This document shows positions 1 through 8,760 of a stretch of 42,762 nucleotides of DNA, piece by piece. The notes under the pieces are model-generated. The model ran no database searches. It was not told the DNA's origin and saw only the letters and a list, made by a program, of their open reading frames with translations. Every line of letters starts with the position of its first letter. Position 1 is the stretch's first letter. The DNA comes from a virus, in the IMG/VR virus record IMGVR_UViG_3300043411_001592, positions 1-42,762 of that record; one strand, written 5' to 3'. Made by a program: the position numbers and the translations under genes.

Positions 1-27
1 CCCGGCCGCTCTGTGAAACGCGTGGTG

Positions 28-56
28 TTTACAGCGGCAATTCGGCGTGATATCAT
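28..56 (+). promoter_or_regulatory. Sigma70-like promoter of the late block
   Basis: TTTACA (28-33) and TATCAT (51-56) are separated by 17 bp, each one mismatch from TTGACA and TATAAT. The site lies 22 bases upstream of the first plus-strand gene, whose AAGGAG ribosome site is at 66-71. It is the best promoter match in the window and probably drives packaging and head genes. This is inferred from consensus match and position only. Confidence 0.65.
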
Positions 57-77
57 CATATTCGCAAGGAGCGAACT

Positions 78-323
78 ATGAAATTGACGTCTCGCCAGTT
101 GTCGGCGTTGTTCGCGGACGAGTACCGCGGTCGGTGGCTCGTGGTCCACAAGTCCGGAGAGGTGCTCCAGAGCTCCACCGACTTCCGGTCGCTGCGCGCC
201 TACCTGGACGCCGAGTCGACCGAACACCTCGTCCTCCGCATCCCGCGGAAGGAGGACACGCAGGTTCTGGTGGTAGCCGCCGTCGAGCCGGTGACCTCGC
301 CCACCGACGAGGTGAAGGCGTGA
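78..323 (+). CDS. Small hypothetical protein, first gene of the late block
   Basis: This 81-residue protein is not one I recognise. It begins with ATG eight bases after AAGGAG and its TGA overlaps the next ATG by one base, so it is translationally coupled. The sequence is mixed alpha/beta and charged, with no membrane segment, signal peptide or cysteine motif. Being first after the promoter and upstream of terminase genes, it may be a small packaging or early-late protein; that is position-based inference only. Confidence 0.75.
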   Translation: MKLTSRQLSALFADEYRGRWLVVHKSGEVLQSSTDFRSLRAYLDAESTEHLVLRIPRKEDTQVLVVAAVEPVTSPTDEVKA

Positions 324-1186
324 TGTACGATGTCGACGCTCTCCCCACCCACCGGGTGACGCCGCAGACGCTGCGAGACATCCTCGCGCGCGTCATCGAG
401 GAGTACACCGCGAACGCGATGCAGGGGCTCGCTGCTGGTGACCTGGAGCCGCTCGACCTACTCAAGCTGTCGGGCTCGGGTCCGCGGAAGGACCTCATCA
501 TCCAGCACGAGCTGCGCGTCTCCACGGTGATGCTCCGCGAGTCGGAGATGTGCGCTCACCTGTCGCAGCGCCAGGCCGAGGGCCACGTGCGCGTGCACAT
601 CATGCACGCGCTCAAGTCGCTCCAGTCCGAGCAGGGCGGGTGCGACTGGCGGATGGTGGCCGCGGTCGCGAAGCGTGCGGACCAGTCCTCGGCCGTCGAG
701 GTCGAGTACGCCGGGCCGAAGGTGCTGCACGAGAACGACCCGGCCATCCACAACTCGCACGACCCGACCGAGCTCCGCCAGCGCACCACCCACGTGCAGG
801 TGAAGGTCCCGGTCATCCACCTCACGATGGTCTTCGCCGACGTGGCGGGCGCCACGCTCACCGACCCCAACACCCACGGGGGCGGCGACAACCCGGGCGA
901 GATGTCGAAGTACTGCGAGTCCCGCCGGTACGGCGACATGCCCACCGGGATGCGGAACAACCGGCAGCTCGCCGAGGTCATCATCCGGCAGGTGCACGGG
1001 GCCCCGGAGCAGGGGACGGACCCGCGGAAGGTGGCGCCGCCGCGGGCGGTGCTCCCGCCCGTCCCGCCGAACGAACCCCACCCCTCGAAGGATGAGGGGC
1101 TCCGCCTGATGGCGGAAGGTCTCGCTCCCGCCGCGGTCGCGAAGCGGCTCGGCGTCGCCGTGGACGTGGTCAAGAGCTGGTCTTGA
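323..1186 (+). CDS. Hypothetical protein with C-terminal helix-turn-helix-like segment
   Basis: The start is ATG at 323, overlapping the previous stop, giving 287 residues. The N-terminal two thirds is helical and charged, with no family I recognise. The last ~30 residues (LRLMAEGLAPAAVAKRLGVA, then a VVKSW end) read like a helix-turn-helix of the type seen in small terminases and resolvases. Its place shortly before the large terminase makes a DNA-recognition role in packaging possible, but a small-terminase assignment is speculative. A Pro-rich linker (PPRAVLPPVPP) separates the putative DNA-binding tail. The stop overlaps the next start by four bases. Confidence 0.8.
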   Translation: MYDVDALPTHRVTPQTLRDILARVIEEYTANAMQGLAAGDLEPLDLLKLSGSGPRKDLIIQHELRVSTVMLRESEMCAHLSQRQAEGHVRVHIMHALKSLQSEQGGCDWRMVAAVAKRADQSSAVEVEYAGPKVLHENDPAIHNSHDPTELRQRTTHVQVKVPVIHLTMVFADVAGATLTDPNTHGGGDNPGEMSKYCESRRYGDMPTGMRNNRQLAEVIIRQVHGAPEQGTDPRKVAPPRAVLPPVPPNEPHPSKDEGLRLMAEGLAPAAVAKRLGVAVDVVKSWS

Positions 1187-1578
1187 TCAAGGTCCCCCCG
1201 TTCTTCCCCTGCCCGGTGTGCCGGCTGCAAGTGCAGAAGGGGCGGGGACCGAACGGGCTCGTGTGGCACGACTGCACGGAGGTGCAGCGCTTGCAGGCGC
1301 TCGCCGACGCGCAGGTGATGACGCTGGAGCTGGCGACCGCGAAGGTGCTCACCGTGGCCGTCGAGAAGGCCGCCACGATGAGCGGGAAGGAGCTGTCGGC
1401 GCTGGTCGGCAACCTGGCGAAGCTCCGGGAGGCGGAGCAGGACACCACCTCGAAGAAGGAAGCGACCGATGGCCCGTCGAAGCGGCTCCTCGACCTCCTC
1501 CGGCCCGATGACCCCGACGCGCGAGAGGACACCGCGCCTGTTCCGGCTCACGCCCGCCGCCGCCGAGAAGCTTCGTAG
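1183..1578 (+). CDS. Small protein with a Cys/His zinc-site-like N-terminus
   Basis: This 131-residue protein starts at a TTG that overlaps the TGA of the preceding gene (TTGA). Near the N-terminus a CPVC pair is followed about 20 residues later by HDC, a spacing compatible with a single zinc site. The middle is helical (LQALADAQVMTLELATAK) and the C-terminus is basic (RRRREAS). Its last 110 bases overlap the next gene in another frame. Function is unknown; the position before terminase suggests a DNA-binding or packaging accessory role. Confidence 0.65.
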   Translation: MIKVPPFFPCPVCRLQVQKGRGPNGLVWHDCTEVQRLQALADAQVMTLELATAKVLTVAVEKAATMSGKELSALVGNLAKLREAEQDTTSKKEATDGPSKRLLDLLRPDDPDAREDTAPVPAHARRRREAS

Positions 1579-1705
1579 GCTCGCGGAGCTGTCGGACATG
1601 TCCGAGAACTACGTGGTGGACGCCATCTTTCGGCGCTGGACCGAGAAGGAGCTGCTCAAGGTCATCCAGCGCTTGAAGGCCGCGGACGCGGACGACCGGC
1701 GATGA
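1469..1705 (+). CDS. Ribbon-helix-helix-like small DNA-binding protein
   Basis: This 78-residue protein contains a segment (RLFRLTPAAAEKLRRLAELS and following DMSENYVVDAIFRRW) with the beta strand plus two helices expected of a ribbon-helix-helix (Arc/CopG-like) fold. The ATG at 1469 has GAAGGA eight bases upstream and is preferred over the later in-frame ATG at 1508, which lacks a good ribosome site. It overlaps the previous gene by 110 bases and the terminase by four. It could autoregulate the operon or act in terminase DNA recognition; neither can be decided from sequence. Confidence 0.6.
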   Translation: MARRSGSSTSSGPMTPTRERTPRLFRLTPAAAEKLRRLAELSDMSENYVVDAIFRRWTEKELLKVIQRLKAADADDRR

Positions 1706-3306
1706 CGCTCGAACGCGAGTGGGTCAAGCTCCTCGACGATCCCCGACGGTTCATCCGCCGGATGTACATCGAGGACTTCTACAACAAGGAGCGCGAGCTT
1801 AACGAGCTTCTTCCGGAACAAGAGCAGTGGATTGATGCTCTCTGCTCGGAAGACCGGAACTTCTCGATCTGCGTGAAGCCGCGCCAAGTCGGGGTCACAA
1901 CCGGCTCACAGCTGTTCCTGACCTGGAAGCTGCTCACGTCGTCACGCGCGCGCCGCGTGCTCCAGCAGGCGCACGAGGAATCGGCCATCAAGCGTCTGTG
2001 TCGGATGCTCCGGGTGGCCCACAGCAACCTCCCGGACGAGATTCGGCCCGGCCTCGCGGTCGACAACCAGGACGAGAGTGAGTTCGCCCACAACAGCGCC
2101 GCGTTCTCCCGCTCGCTCGCCGGCGGCGTCGGCGGGCAGGCCCGCGGGTGGACCGCGACCGACCTCCACGCAACGGAGATGGCGAAGTGGAAGGGCTCGA
2201 CCTCCGCGGTGAGCGCGGCGGACGGGCTCACCGCCGACGAGGAGGCGTTCAACTCGGCGATGAACGCCATCCACGACCCGACGGCCTCCGTCATCGTGGA
2301 ATCGACCGGGAACGGGCCGTTCGGGCTGTTCTACCAGCTGTACCAGCAGGCGCAGACGGACCCAAAGTGGAATTTCATCTTTATCAGTTGGCTCTCCGTC
2401 GCCCGATACGCCGACGATGTGTCCGACGTGGACGCGGCCGACATCCTCCGCGAGCTCGACGAAGACGAGGTCGAGCTGATGAAGGAGTACGGCGCGACGG
2501 TCGAGCAGATCGCCTTCCGCCGCACCCGCATGCGCTCGCTCAAGATGTCCCCGCTGATGTGGGACCGCGAGTTCCCGAAGACGCCGGCGGACCCCTTCAT
2601 GCTGTTCGAGCGCGGGTGGTTTGACCTCCGCGTGCTGAACCGGATGGCGCAGTTCGCCGCGAACACGCCAAGCCTGCGCGAGAACGAGCTCCGCATCTTC
2701 CACCCGTGGGAGGAGGGCCGCGAGTACTTCATGGGGGTCGACACGTCGGGCGGCGTGGGCGCGGACCACGCGGTGATCTCGGTGTGGCGGGACGACCTGG
2801 TGCACGTCGCGCTGTGGGCGGCGAACACGGTGGACCCCGAGGGCCAGGCGCAGCGTGTCTCGGAGGTCGGCGGGCTGTACCGCCGCCCGCTCACCCTCAT
2901 CGAGGCGAACAAGTACGGCATCCTGGTCATCCGCCGGGTGGCGCAGCTCGGCGGGTGCCGCCTGTGGAAGGACAAGGACGGAGACGACTTCTGGAGCGAG
3001 GGCGGGCGGGCCGGCGACAGCAAGCGCGCGTTGATGACGCACGCGCGCGAGCTCGTCAACGGAGACTGGGTTGTGCCCCGGGACCGCGCCACGGTGAGCC
3101 AGCTCCAGAACATCGTGGAGAAGCCCAACGGCAAGATCGAGGGCCGTGGCGACGCGCACGATGACTTCGGAATCGCCGCCTGCCTCGCCTGGTACGCCGG
3201 ACGGAACCGATTCACACAGGATAAGCTCGCAACCGAGACGATTCGCGAGAACATTCGCCGAATCAACCGAGCTTTTGGAGGTCCGAATGCGCATCGAAGA
3301 CGATGA
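1702..3306 (+). CDS. terL: Terminase large subunit
   Basis: This 534-residue protein is the packaging motor: an ATPase followed by a nuclease that translocates and cuts DNA at the portal. The P-loop region is KPRQVGVTT (59-67), with valine where the canonical Walker A lysine would be and a lysine at 59. E159 (LHATEMAKW) fits the Walker B glutamate and STGNG (201-205) the coupling motif. The RNase H-like nuclease shows D347 (GVDTSGG), E401 (LIEANKYG) and D487/D488 (AHDDFG). Length and order match phage large terminases. The ATG overlaps the previous stop by four bases and the 3' end overlaps the portal start by 20 bases. Confidence 0.93.
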   Translation: MTLEREWVKLLDDPRRFIRRMYIEDFYNKERELNELLPEQEQWIDALCSEDRNFSICVKPRQVGVTTGSQLFLTWKLLTSSRARRVLQQAHEESAIKRLCRMLRVAHSNLPDEIRPGLAVDNQDESEFAHNSAAFSRSLAGGVGGQARGWTATDLHATEMAKWKGSTSAVSAADGLTADEEAFNSAMNAIHDPTASVIVESTGNGPFGLFYQLYQQAQTDPKWNFIFISWLSVARYADDVSDVDAADILRELDEDEVELMKEYGATVEQIAFRRTRMRSLKMSPLMWDREFPKTPADPFMLFERGWFDLRVLNRMAQFAANTPSLRENELRIFHPWEEGREYFMGVDTSGGVGADHAVISVWRDDLVHVALWAANTVDPEGQAQRVSEVGGLYRRPLTLIEANKYGILVIRRVAQLGGCRLWKDKDGDDFWSEGGRAGDSKRALMTHARELVNGDWVVPRDRATVSQLQNIVEKPNGKIEGRGDAHDDFGIAACLAWYAGRNRFTQDKLATETIRENIRRINRAFGGPNAHRRR

Positions 3307-5131
3307 GGTTGCGGAGATTGTCGGCCTGCACCTCCGGATTCAGGACGACCGCGCCTCCGAGGACGCTTGCTTCGAGGCGGCGTTCGAGAGCGAGTTCTGG
3401 CGCGCGAACCCGTTCGGCATCGAGAACGGGGGCCGGGTGATGGACATGATGGCGGCCACGGCGGAGGGCGACCCGTTCCCGCTCAAGGTCGAGAGCAACC
3501 AGATCGTGAGCTTCGTTGGGGCCCACGTGTCGAACCTGTACTACCGGGCGCCGCAGTCGAAGCTATCGCCGCCCGCGGTGCAGGTGAAGCCCGGCCGGAA
3601 GTCCGACCTCGACACGCCGTCGGTCGAGGCGCTGCTGGACCACTGGATGTCGCTGAAAGACGTGAAGGCGCGCACCACGTACGGCTTCCAGCTCGCGTTG
3701 ATGGGGGGCGCGGCGGCCTTCAAGGTCGGGCACCGCGAGGGGTCCGCGGACCACCCCCTCGCGCAGGTGTGGCTCGACACCCTCCCGCGGTGGGAATGCC
3801 TGTTCGACGAGCGCGCCCGCGAGGGGCAGGAGTCGTTCCGCGGCCACCTCCGATGGGAGCGCATCGACCGCGCCCGCCAGCTGCTGGGTGACGAGCTCGA
3901 AGGCATCCGAGGCGCGCGCCTGCCCGACGTGATCTCGGCGTCCACCGGCATCCCGCTGGACGCTGGACGGTACCCCGACGGCCGGACGGAGGCCGGGCGG
4001 TACGTGCAGGTGCTGGAGTTCTACGACCTGCACGAGGAGACGCTCCGATTCTACCTCGTGGACCCCGACAGCACGGAGGGCAAGCCCGCGGACCCGCGGT
4101 GCGTCCTGGTCGGGAAGCCCCTCCCGCTGCCGTACCAGAACGCCGACGGGACCCCGGCCATCCCCATCATCCCCATCATCCTCGCGAACCACCCGCGGTT
4201 CCCGCTGCGCGGCATCCCAGCGGTGCGAAGGGTCTACCGGCAGAACGCCGAGACCAACTTCATGCTCACCGTGGTCGCGAACGCGATGCGGCGGGACGCG
4301 GCCCGGATGACCGTCTACCTCAAGAAGCACGGGATGGACGAAGATTTCATCCGCGCCATCCAGAACCCGACGGATGGGGAGTGGGTGGGGGTCGACTCCG
4401 AGACGCTGGACGGCCTGTGGAAGGTCCTCGAAGCGCCCCAGTTCGCCCAGTCGCTGCCCCAGTACCGGCAGTGGATGGAGGCCGCGCGCCAGGACGCGCA
4501 GGGCTTCTCCGACATCATGACCGGCCGGCAGGGTAAGTACCTGTCGGCGACCGAGGCCGAGCTCCTCGCCGGTGCTGGCGAGTCGACCGCGACGGAGATC
4601 GCCTCTCGGATGGCGAGCGCGCTCGCGTCCACGTGCTCGATGTTCCTCACGGTGCTCGGCGAGCACCTCGGGAAGACGGCCATCCAGGTGACGAAGGGGA
4701 CGGCGACGCACAAGGTCACCGCCGATGCGCTGCTCGTCGGGTGGCAGGTGGAGGTCCTCGACGCGGCCTCCACGCCCGTGCGAGACCAGCAGAAGAAGGT
4801 CGACTTTTTGCAGGTGGTGGACCGCCTGTTGGAGCTGGTGAAGATCGCCGCCCCGCTGCCCCCGGTCGCGCCCGCGGTCGAAGGAGCGCCGCCCCCGGTG
4901 CCCGAGCTCGCGCCCGAGGTCCGAGCGGCTGCCGTCGTGGTGCTGGACTACATCGTGACGCTGTTCCAGCTGCCCGACTCGCTCAAGTGGAGCGCGTTGG
5001 AGGTTGCGGCGAAGCGCTTCCAGCCCGAGACGCCCCCGCCCGCGGCGGCGGAACCCGCTCCGGAGACGATCTCGGAGGAGGACGTTCGGGCCCTCCTCGC
5101 GGAACGAATCGGCCCAATGGTTGGAGGATAG
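3287..5131 (+). CDS. Portal protein
   Basis: This 614-residue protein starts at ATG 3287, preceded by TTTTGGAGG at good spacing and lying inside the end of the terminase gene. Position after terL, length, mixed alpha/beta content, the YYRAP segment, the ENAETNF-like helix (VYRQNAETNFMLTVV) and a Pro/Ala-rich C-terminal tail before an acidic end fit a portal. The portal forms the dodecameric DNA gate at one capsid vertex and docks the terminase and adaptor. There is no fused protease or MuF domain. A TAG stop is followed immediately by the next ATG. Confidence 0.87.
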   Translation: MRIEDDEVAEIVGLHLRIQDDRASEDACFEAAFESEFWRANPFGIENGGRVMDMMAATAEGDPFPLKVESNQIVSFVGAHVSNLYYRAPQSKLSPPAVQVKPGRKSDLDTPSVEALLDHWMSLKDVKARTTYGFQLALMGGAAAFKVGHREGSADHPLAQVWLDTLPRWECLFDERAREGQESFRGHLRWERIDRARQLLGDELEGIRGARLPDVISASTGIPLDAGRYPDGRTEAGRYVQVLEFYDLHEETLRFYLVDPDSTEGKPADPRCVLVGKPLPLPYQNADGTPAIPIIPIILANHPRFPLRGIPAVRRVYRQNAETNFMLTVVANAMRRDAARMTVYLKKHGMDEDFIRAIQNPTDGEWVGVDSETLDGLWKVLEAPQFAQSLPQYRQWMEAARQDAQGFSDIMTGRQGKYLSATEAELLAGAGESTATEIASRMASALASTCSMFLTVLGEHLGKTAIQVTKGTATHKVTADALLVGWQVEVLDAASTPVRDQQKKVDFLQVVDRLLELVKIAAPLPPVAPAVEGAPPPVPELAPEVRAAAVVVLDYIVTLFQLPDSLKWSALEVAAKRFQPETPPPAAAEPAPETISEEDVRALLAERIGPMVGG

Positions 5132-5566
5132 ATGCCGTTCTACGAGTACAAGTGCGAGCGATGCAACACCACCACATCGCGGTGGAACACCATCGCGAAC
5201 CGCGCCACGAAGGCGTGCGACGTGTGCGGTGACCCGATGCTCAAGCTGGTCACCGCGGTTCGTCCGCTGTGGACCGGCGACGTGGGAGGGGTCGGGAAGC
5301 ACTTCCCCTACTTCGACCGGACGCTCAACTGCGAGGTGACCTCGAACCAGCACCGGCAGCGCCTGTGCCGCGAGCGCGGCCTGACCCCCACCGACGGGGA
5401 CTACGACTTCGCGGAGGAGGCGCGGGAGACCGAGCGCCGCGGGGCGCTGGTCGACGCCGAGATGCGCGCCGACTGGGACTACAAGATGAACGGACCCCAC
5501 CGGGCCGAGTACCGGCGGGCGCTCGACGTGATTGCGGCCGAGAAACTCAAGCTGTGGAGGGAGTGA
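5132..5566 (+). CDS. FmdB-like zinc-ribbon protein of the head module
   Basis: The 144-residue protein opens with MPFYEYKCERCNTTT and a second CDVCG pair, the two CxxC knuckles and MPxYEYxCxxC start typical of the FmdB zinc-ribbon family. After the ribbon, the sequence is charged and helical, with HFPYFDRTLNCEVTSNQHR in the middle. Related small ribbons occur between portal and scaffold genes in some podoviruses; a role in virion assembly is inferred from location. GGAGG precedes the ATG, inside the end of the portal gene. The stop overlaps the following ATG. Confidence 0.75.
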   Translation: MPFYEYKCERCNTTTSRWNTIANRATKACDVCGDPMLKLVTAVRPLWTGDVGGVGKHFPYFDRTLNCEVTSNQHRQRLCRERGLTPTDGDYDFAEEARETERRGALVDAEMRADWDYKMNGPHRAEYRRALDVIAAEKLKLWRE

Positions 5567-6060
5567 TGGACGAGTTCGACCAGGAAGATGCGGCGATGAA
5601 GGCCGCGCGTCAGGACGGGTTGGGGGCCGCCATCCCGATGGCGGAGGGTGACCTCTCTCCGGCCCCGCTGAACGCGCTGGCGGACATCTTGCGGGAGGCC
5701 ATCCCCGCGCTCACCAACAACGAGATCACGCCGGAGTCCCTCGCGCTCGCCGAGGTGACCGAGCCCGTTCCCCAGATGCCCGCCGACATCGGGTCGCAGG
5801 TGATGGCCATCGCGGGCATGGTGGACGCCTACGCGTCGAAGATTCAGGGGCTCGACCGGTACAAGTTCGACCCCATGGCGCTCATGACCTCGGATACCGG
5901 GGTCCAGGAGATGGCGAACACCATCGCCAGCATGGCCGCAGACAAGAAGGTCGTGGCCGCGATGCAGGCGCCGCTGCCCGAGGGCGGCGACGAGGAGGCC
6001 GGCGAGATGCCGGCCGACGAGAAGACCGAGGAAACCGACTTCGAACCCGAGGTGAGCTGA
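5566..6060 (+). CDS. Hypothetical acidic protein between portal and scaffold
   Basis: This 164-residue acidic, methionine-rich protein begins at ATG 5566, overlapping the previous stop, and its own stop overlaps the next ATG by one base. It is helical in the middle (SQVMAIAGMVDAYASKIQGL) and ends in a highly acidic tail (DEEAGEMPADEKTEETDFEP). No family is recognised. Position and composition suggest a head assembly chaperone or scaffold partner; this is inference. Confidence 0.75.
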   Translation: MDEFDQEDAAMKAARQDGLGAAIPMAEGDLSPAPLNALADILREAIPALTNNEITPESLALAEVTEPVPQMPADIGSQVMAIAGMVDAYASKIQGLDRYKFDPMALMTSDTGVQEMANTIASMAADKKVVAAMQAPLPEGGDEEAGEMPADEKTEETDFEPEVS

Positions 6061-7100
6061 TGGAGCCGAAGAATGCCGCTGCTGCTGTCGTTGCTGGTGA
6101 TGCTGCTGCGCCCCCGGCCCCCAACACGGCCGCCGCGCCCGAAGGTGCGGCCCACGAAGGCGCCGCAGCCGAAGGCGCCGCAGCCGCCGAGGGTGAAGCC
6201 TCTGCGGTGGTGGCCACCCCGGCGGCGGAGAAGCCGCCGAAGCTCGTCGACCGCCTCCTCGGCGGCAAGGGTGAGCTGCCCGAGTGGGCGGCGGAGCTGG
6301 TTGCGGAGCAGGCCGAGACCGGCGAGTACGACCTCCCGGACGAGGTGATCGAACAGCTCCCCATCGAGGCGAAGCAGCTCATCGCGCTCGCCATCCACCG
6401 CGGGAAGTCCGCGAAGACCGAGCTGGACGCCCAGATCGCCGCGCAGAAGAAGGCGGAGGCCATCGCGGCCGACCGCGAGGTGAACGCGAAGAAGCTGGAG
6501 TCCGACGCCTTCAAGTGGGCGCGTGACCCCAACCTCAAGGCGTTCATCGAGGCGATGAAGCCGAAGGGCGACGCTCCCGACCCGTTCTCGCCCGAGGGCA
6601 TCGAGCACATCGCCCAGCGGAAGGCCGCGGAGATGATGGAGAAGTGGTTCGGCGCCATCCAGCAGGCGGACGCCTCCATCACCGAAGCCGCGCGCCAGGC
6701 GGAGGCCGACCGTGCGGAGTCCGTGAAGCGGGATGAGCTCAAGAGCTACATCCAGGCGAACGTGGAGGACTTCCGGAACCCGGAGATGCTCAAGCGCATC
6801 AAGGCGCTGGTCTCCGACACGGGCGGGAAGATCTCGGCACAGCGCGCGCACAAGCTGGTGCTGGCCGAGATGGCGCTGGAGACCGCCGACGATGGAGCCG
6901 CCGCGCTCGCGGAGGCGCGCAAGCGCGTGCAGCCCGGGGGCGGCGCCGGTCGCCCCATCCCCACCCTCCCGAGGTCCATCGAGGGAGACATCAACCAGGT
7001 AGAAGCCTGGTATCAGAAGAACCCGGCGGCTCGCGCGCGAGACCTTGCAGAGGCAATGAGGGATGCGTCCATCGGGGAGACGATGAAGCGTCGCGAGTAA
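6060..7100 (+). CDS. Putative scaffolding protein
   Basis: This 346-residue protein sits directly before the major capsid gene. The first ~60 residues are Ala/Pro/Glu low complexity and the rest is strongly helical and charged (AKTELDAQIAAQKKAEAIAA and similar), as in scaffolds that guide procapsid assembly and then leave. The C-terminal end (DLAEAMRDASIGETMKRRE) is a charged helix, where scaffolds commonly contact coat protein. No protease motif is visible. The call rests on position, composition and length, not on a recognised signature. Confidence 0.7.
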   Translation: MEPKNAAAAVVAGDAAAPPAPNTAAAPEGAAHEGAAAEGAAAAEGEASAVVATPAAEKPPKLVDRLLGGKGELPEWAAELVAEQAETGEYDLPDEVIEQLPIEAKQLIALAIHRGKSAKTELDAQIAAQKKAEAIAADREVNAKKLESDAFKWARDPNLKAFIEAMKPKGDAPDPFSPEGIEHIAQRKAAEMMEKWFGAIQQADASITEAARQAEADRAESVKRDELKSYIQANVEDFRNPEMLKRIKALVSDTGGKISAQRAHKLVLAEMALETADDGAAALAEARKRVQPGGGAGRPIPTLPRSIEGDINQVEAWYQKNPAARARDLAEAMRDASIGETMKRRE

Positions 7101-7142
7101 TCGCGTGCTACGCTCGCGAGTAGCAGGCGCAAGGAGCAAGCA
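7101..7142 (+). promoter_or_regulatory. Capsid gene leader with TACGCT box and small hairpin
   Basis: This 42-base gap holds TGCTACGCT, resembling an extended -10 element, and GCTAC...GTAGC arms that could form a 5-bp stem, then AAGGAG before the capsid ATG. The same GCTACGCT string recurs at 8737-8744 before the adaptor gene. A promoter or mRNA-stabilising leader would suit a highly expressed coat protein, but no clear -35 box is visible. Confidence 0.35.
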
Positions 7143-8210
7143 ATGGCTGGTACGCAGGTACTGACCGTCAGCAAGGAAGTGCTGTCGGTCCAGATGTTCA
7201 AGCACCTCGCCGACTACCGGCGGACGCGGCAGGTGAACCTTCCGTTCTTCGACATGGTCATGAAGGCCGCCAAGCCGTGGGACGGGTCCGACACCATCCT
7301 CCTGCCGCTCGACGTGGACGAGCACTCGCAGGCGACGCAGCTCGTCACCGGGTACGAGCAGTACGACAACGCCGTCCAGACCACGATGATCAACGGGCAG
7401 CTCTACCCCGCGTGGGTGGTCCAGCCCGCGATGATCTCGGAGATGGACGAGAAGGTGGCGGGAGGGTCGGGGAACGTCATCGACCGCGCGAAGAAGAACG
7501 TGGAGAACGTGAACGACCACCTCCGGCGCTCCGCGCAGAAGGCGTGGCTCCGCGGCCCGACCTCGAACGGCTCCTACGTGGCGCCCCGCGGCTTCGCCGG
7601 CTTCAACACCGCGAACGGCATCGACTTCGCGACCGGCTTCTACGAGGCCGCGGCGACGGGCGCGAACACCGTCCACGGCGTCTCCCGCCTGACCTACCCC
7701 GCGGCGGTCCACCCACACCTGAACAACCAGTACTTCGACTGCAACAGCCAGGCCGGCACGAACCTGCTGAACCAGATGTACACCTCGTTCCTCGCCATCG
7801 GGCTCATCAAGGAGCAGCCGCGAGCCGCGACGAACGCGTGGTTCATGACCATCACCTCGGCGGGCCACCTCAAGAAGGCGTACCGGGTGATGGAGCAGTA
7901 CGTGAGCGACGGCGCGCTCGACGACAGCAAGCGCGTTCCGGTGGGCCCCGGCGGCGTCCCCATCCACGTGTGCGGCGACATGCCCGTGGACGGCTCGCTC
8001 TCCGGCGCCTCGAAGATGTCCGCGCTGATGGTCAACACCGGCGACGACTTCGAGGCGCGGTTCTTCAACGGGTGGAAGTTCGACATGACCCCGTGGGAGA
8101 ACATCCCCGGCACCGCCGGCGTGAAGGCGTGCCTGTTCAAGGTCGGCGGCAACATCGCCACGCGGCAGGCCGGCCTCTCGGTCGTCATCGAAAACGCGGA
8201 GGTCTACTGA
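7143..8210 (+). CDS. Major capsid protein
   Basis: This 355-residue protein follows the scaffold and precedes a decoration-like gene, with a strong AAGGAG site and its own leader. The sequence is rich in beta segments and amide/aromatic residues, and includes a long helix with RSAQKAWLRG and a region reading AWFMTITSAGHLKKAYRVME, consistent with an HK97-type coat protein. No N-terminal prohead protease target or fused protease is seen. It should be the shell-forming protein of the head. Assignment is from position, size and general character. Confidence 0.82.
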   Translation: MAGTQVLTVSKEVLSVQMFKHLADYRRTRQVNLPFFDMVMKAAKPWDGSDTILLPLDVDEHSQATQLVTGYEQYDNAVQTTMINGQLYPAWVVQPAMISEMDEKVAGGSGNVIDRAKKNVENVNDHLRRSAQKAWLRGPTSNGSYVAPRGFAGFNTANGIDFATGFYEAAATGANTVHGVSRLTYPAAVHPHLNNQYFDCNSQAGTNLLNQMYTSFLAIGLIKEQPRAATNAWFMTITSAGHLKKAYRVMEQYVSDGALDDSKRVPVGPGGVPIHVCGDMPVDGSLSGASKMSALMVNTGDDFEARFFNGWKFDMTPWENIPGTAGVKACLFKVGGNIATRQAGLSVVIENAEVY

Positions 8211-8211
8211 C

Positions 8212-8658
8212 ATGCGCAACGCGGCAACCCAGTACTTCGACATCCCGGGGAAGGGCTCGTCCAACCCCATCAAGACCATCACCCTGCACAACAACTCCGG
8301 CGTGACCATCCTCGCCGGCTACGCAGTGGCGCTCGACGAGACCCAGACCACCGTGGACCTCGGGGCGGGCATCAAGATGGCCGCTGTTGCGGACCCCCAG
8401 ATGGTCATCGGCGGCGCCGTCCGCGACATCCCGACCGGGACCTTCGGAGAAGTCCAGGTGTACGGTGTGCAGGAGAACGTGTACGTGCCCACGGGTACCG
8501 CGGCCAAGACGGTGCTGATCGGCGGGACCGTCATCGGCCGCCTCGCGGCCCAGGGTGCCGCCCACGCTGCGACCGAGCGCCCGGTGGCGCTGTGTTTGAC
8601 GCTCGCGGCGGCGGACAGGGCCACGGTGTTCTGGACGAACCCCCTCGGGTCGCCGTAG
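8212..8658 (+). CDS. Head decoration or stabilisation protein (beta-rich)
   Basis: This 148-residue protein begins one base after the capsid stop. It is predicted almost all beta: alternating hydrophobic stretches such as KTITLHNNSGVTILAGYAVA and GEVQVYGVQENVYVP, like DUF2190-type or related small capsid-stabilising proteins. No membrane or signal sequence is present. Location directly after the coat gene and before a terminator-like hairpin suggests it is made at near-coat levels and binds the outer capsid. Family membership is not certain. Confidence 0.65.
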   Translation: MRNAATQYFDIPGKGSSNPIKTITLHNNSGVTILAGYAVALDETQTTVDLGAGIKMAAVADPQMVIGGAVRDIPTGTFGEVQVYGVQENVYVPTGTAAKTVLIGGTVIGRLAAQGAAHAATERPVALCLTLAAADRATVFWTNPLGSP

Positions 8659-8685
8659 AATCGTCTGGCCCTGATGGAAGGGCGA

Positions 8686-8735
8686 GCCGTGGTGTGGGGA
8701 GAGGGCGCCCCCGCACCACGGCTTTCTTCGTTTCG
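8686..8735 (+). terminator. Intrinsic terminator-like hairpin after the head genes
   Basis: GCCGTGGTGTGGGG (8686-8699) pairs with CCCCGCACCACGGC (8709-8722), with one G-U pair, to make a 14-bp stem with a 9-base loop. It is followed by TTTCTTCGTTT, an interrupted U-tract. It lies in the 102-base gap after the decoration gene. It probably lowers transcription from the capsid genes into the tail genes. Confidence 0.6.
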
Positions 8736-8760
8736 GGCTACGCTGGCCGTGGGAGGTACT

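Noticed and set aside
5844-8309. Long minus-strand ORF of over 800 codons beneath scaffold and capsid genes
   Set aside because: High GC content suppresses stop codons on the opposite strand. The translation is low-complexity Arg/Leu/Gly without recognisable domains or a start site.
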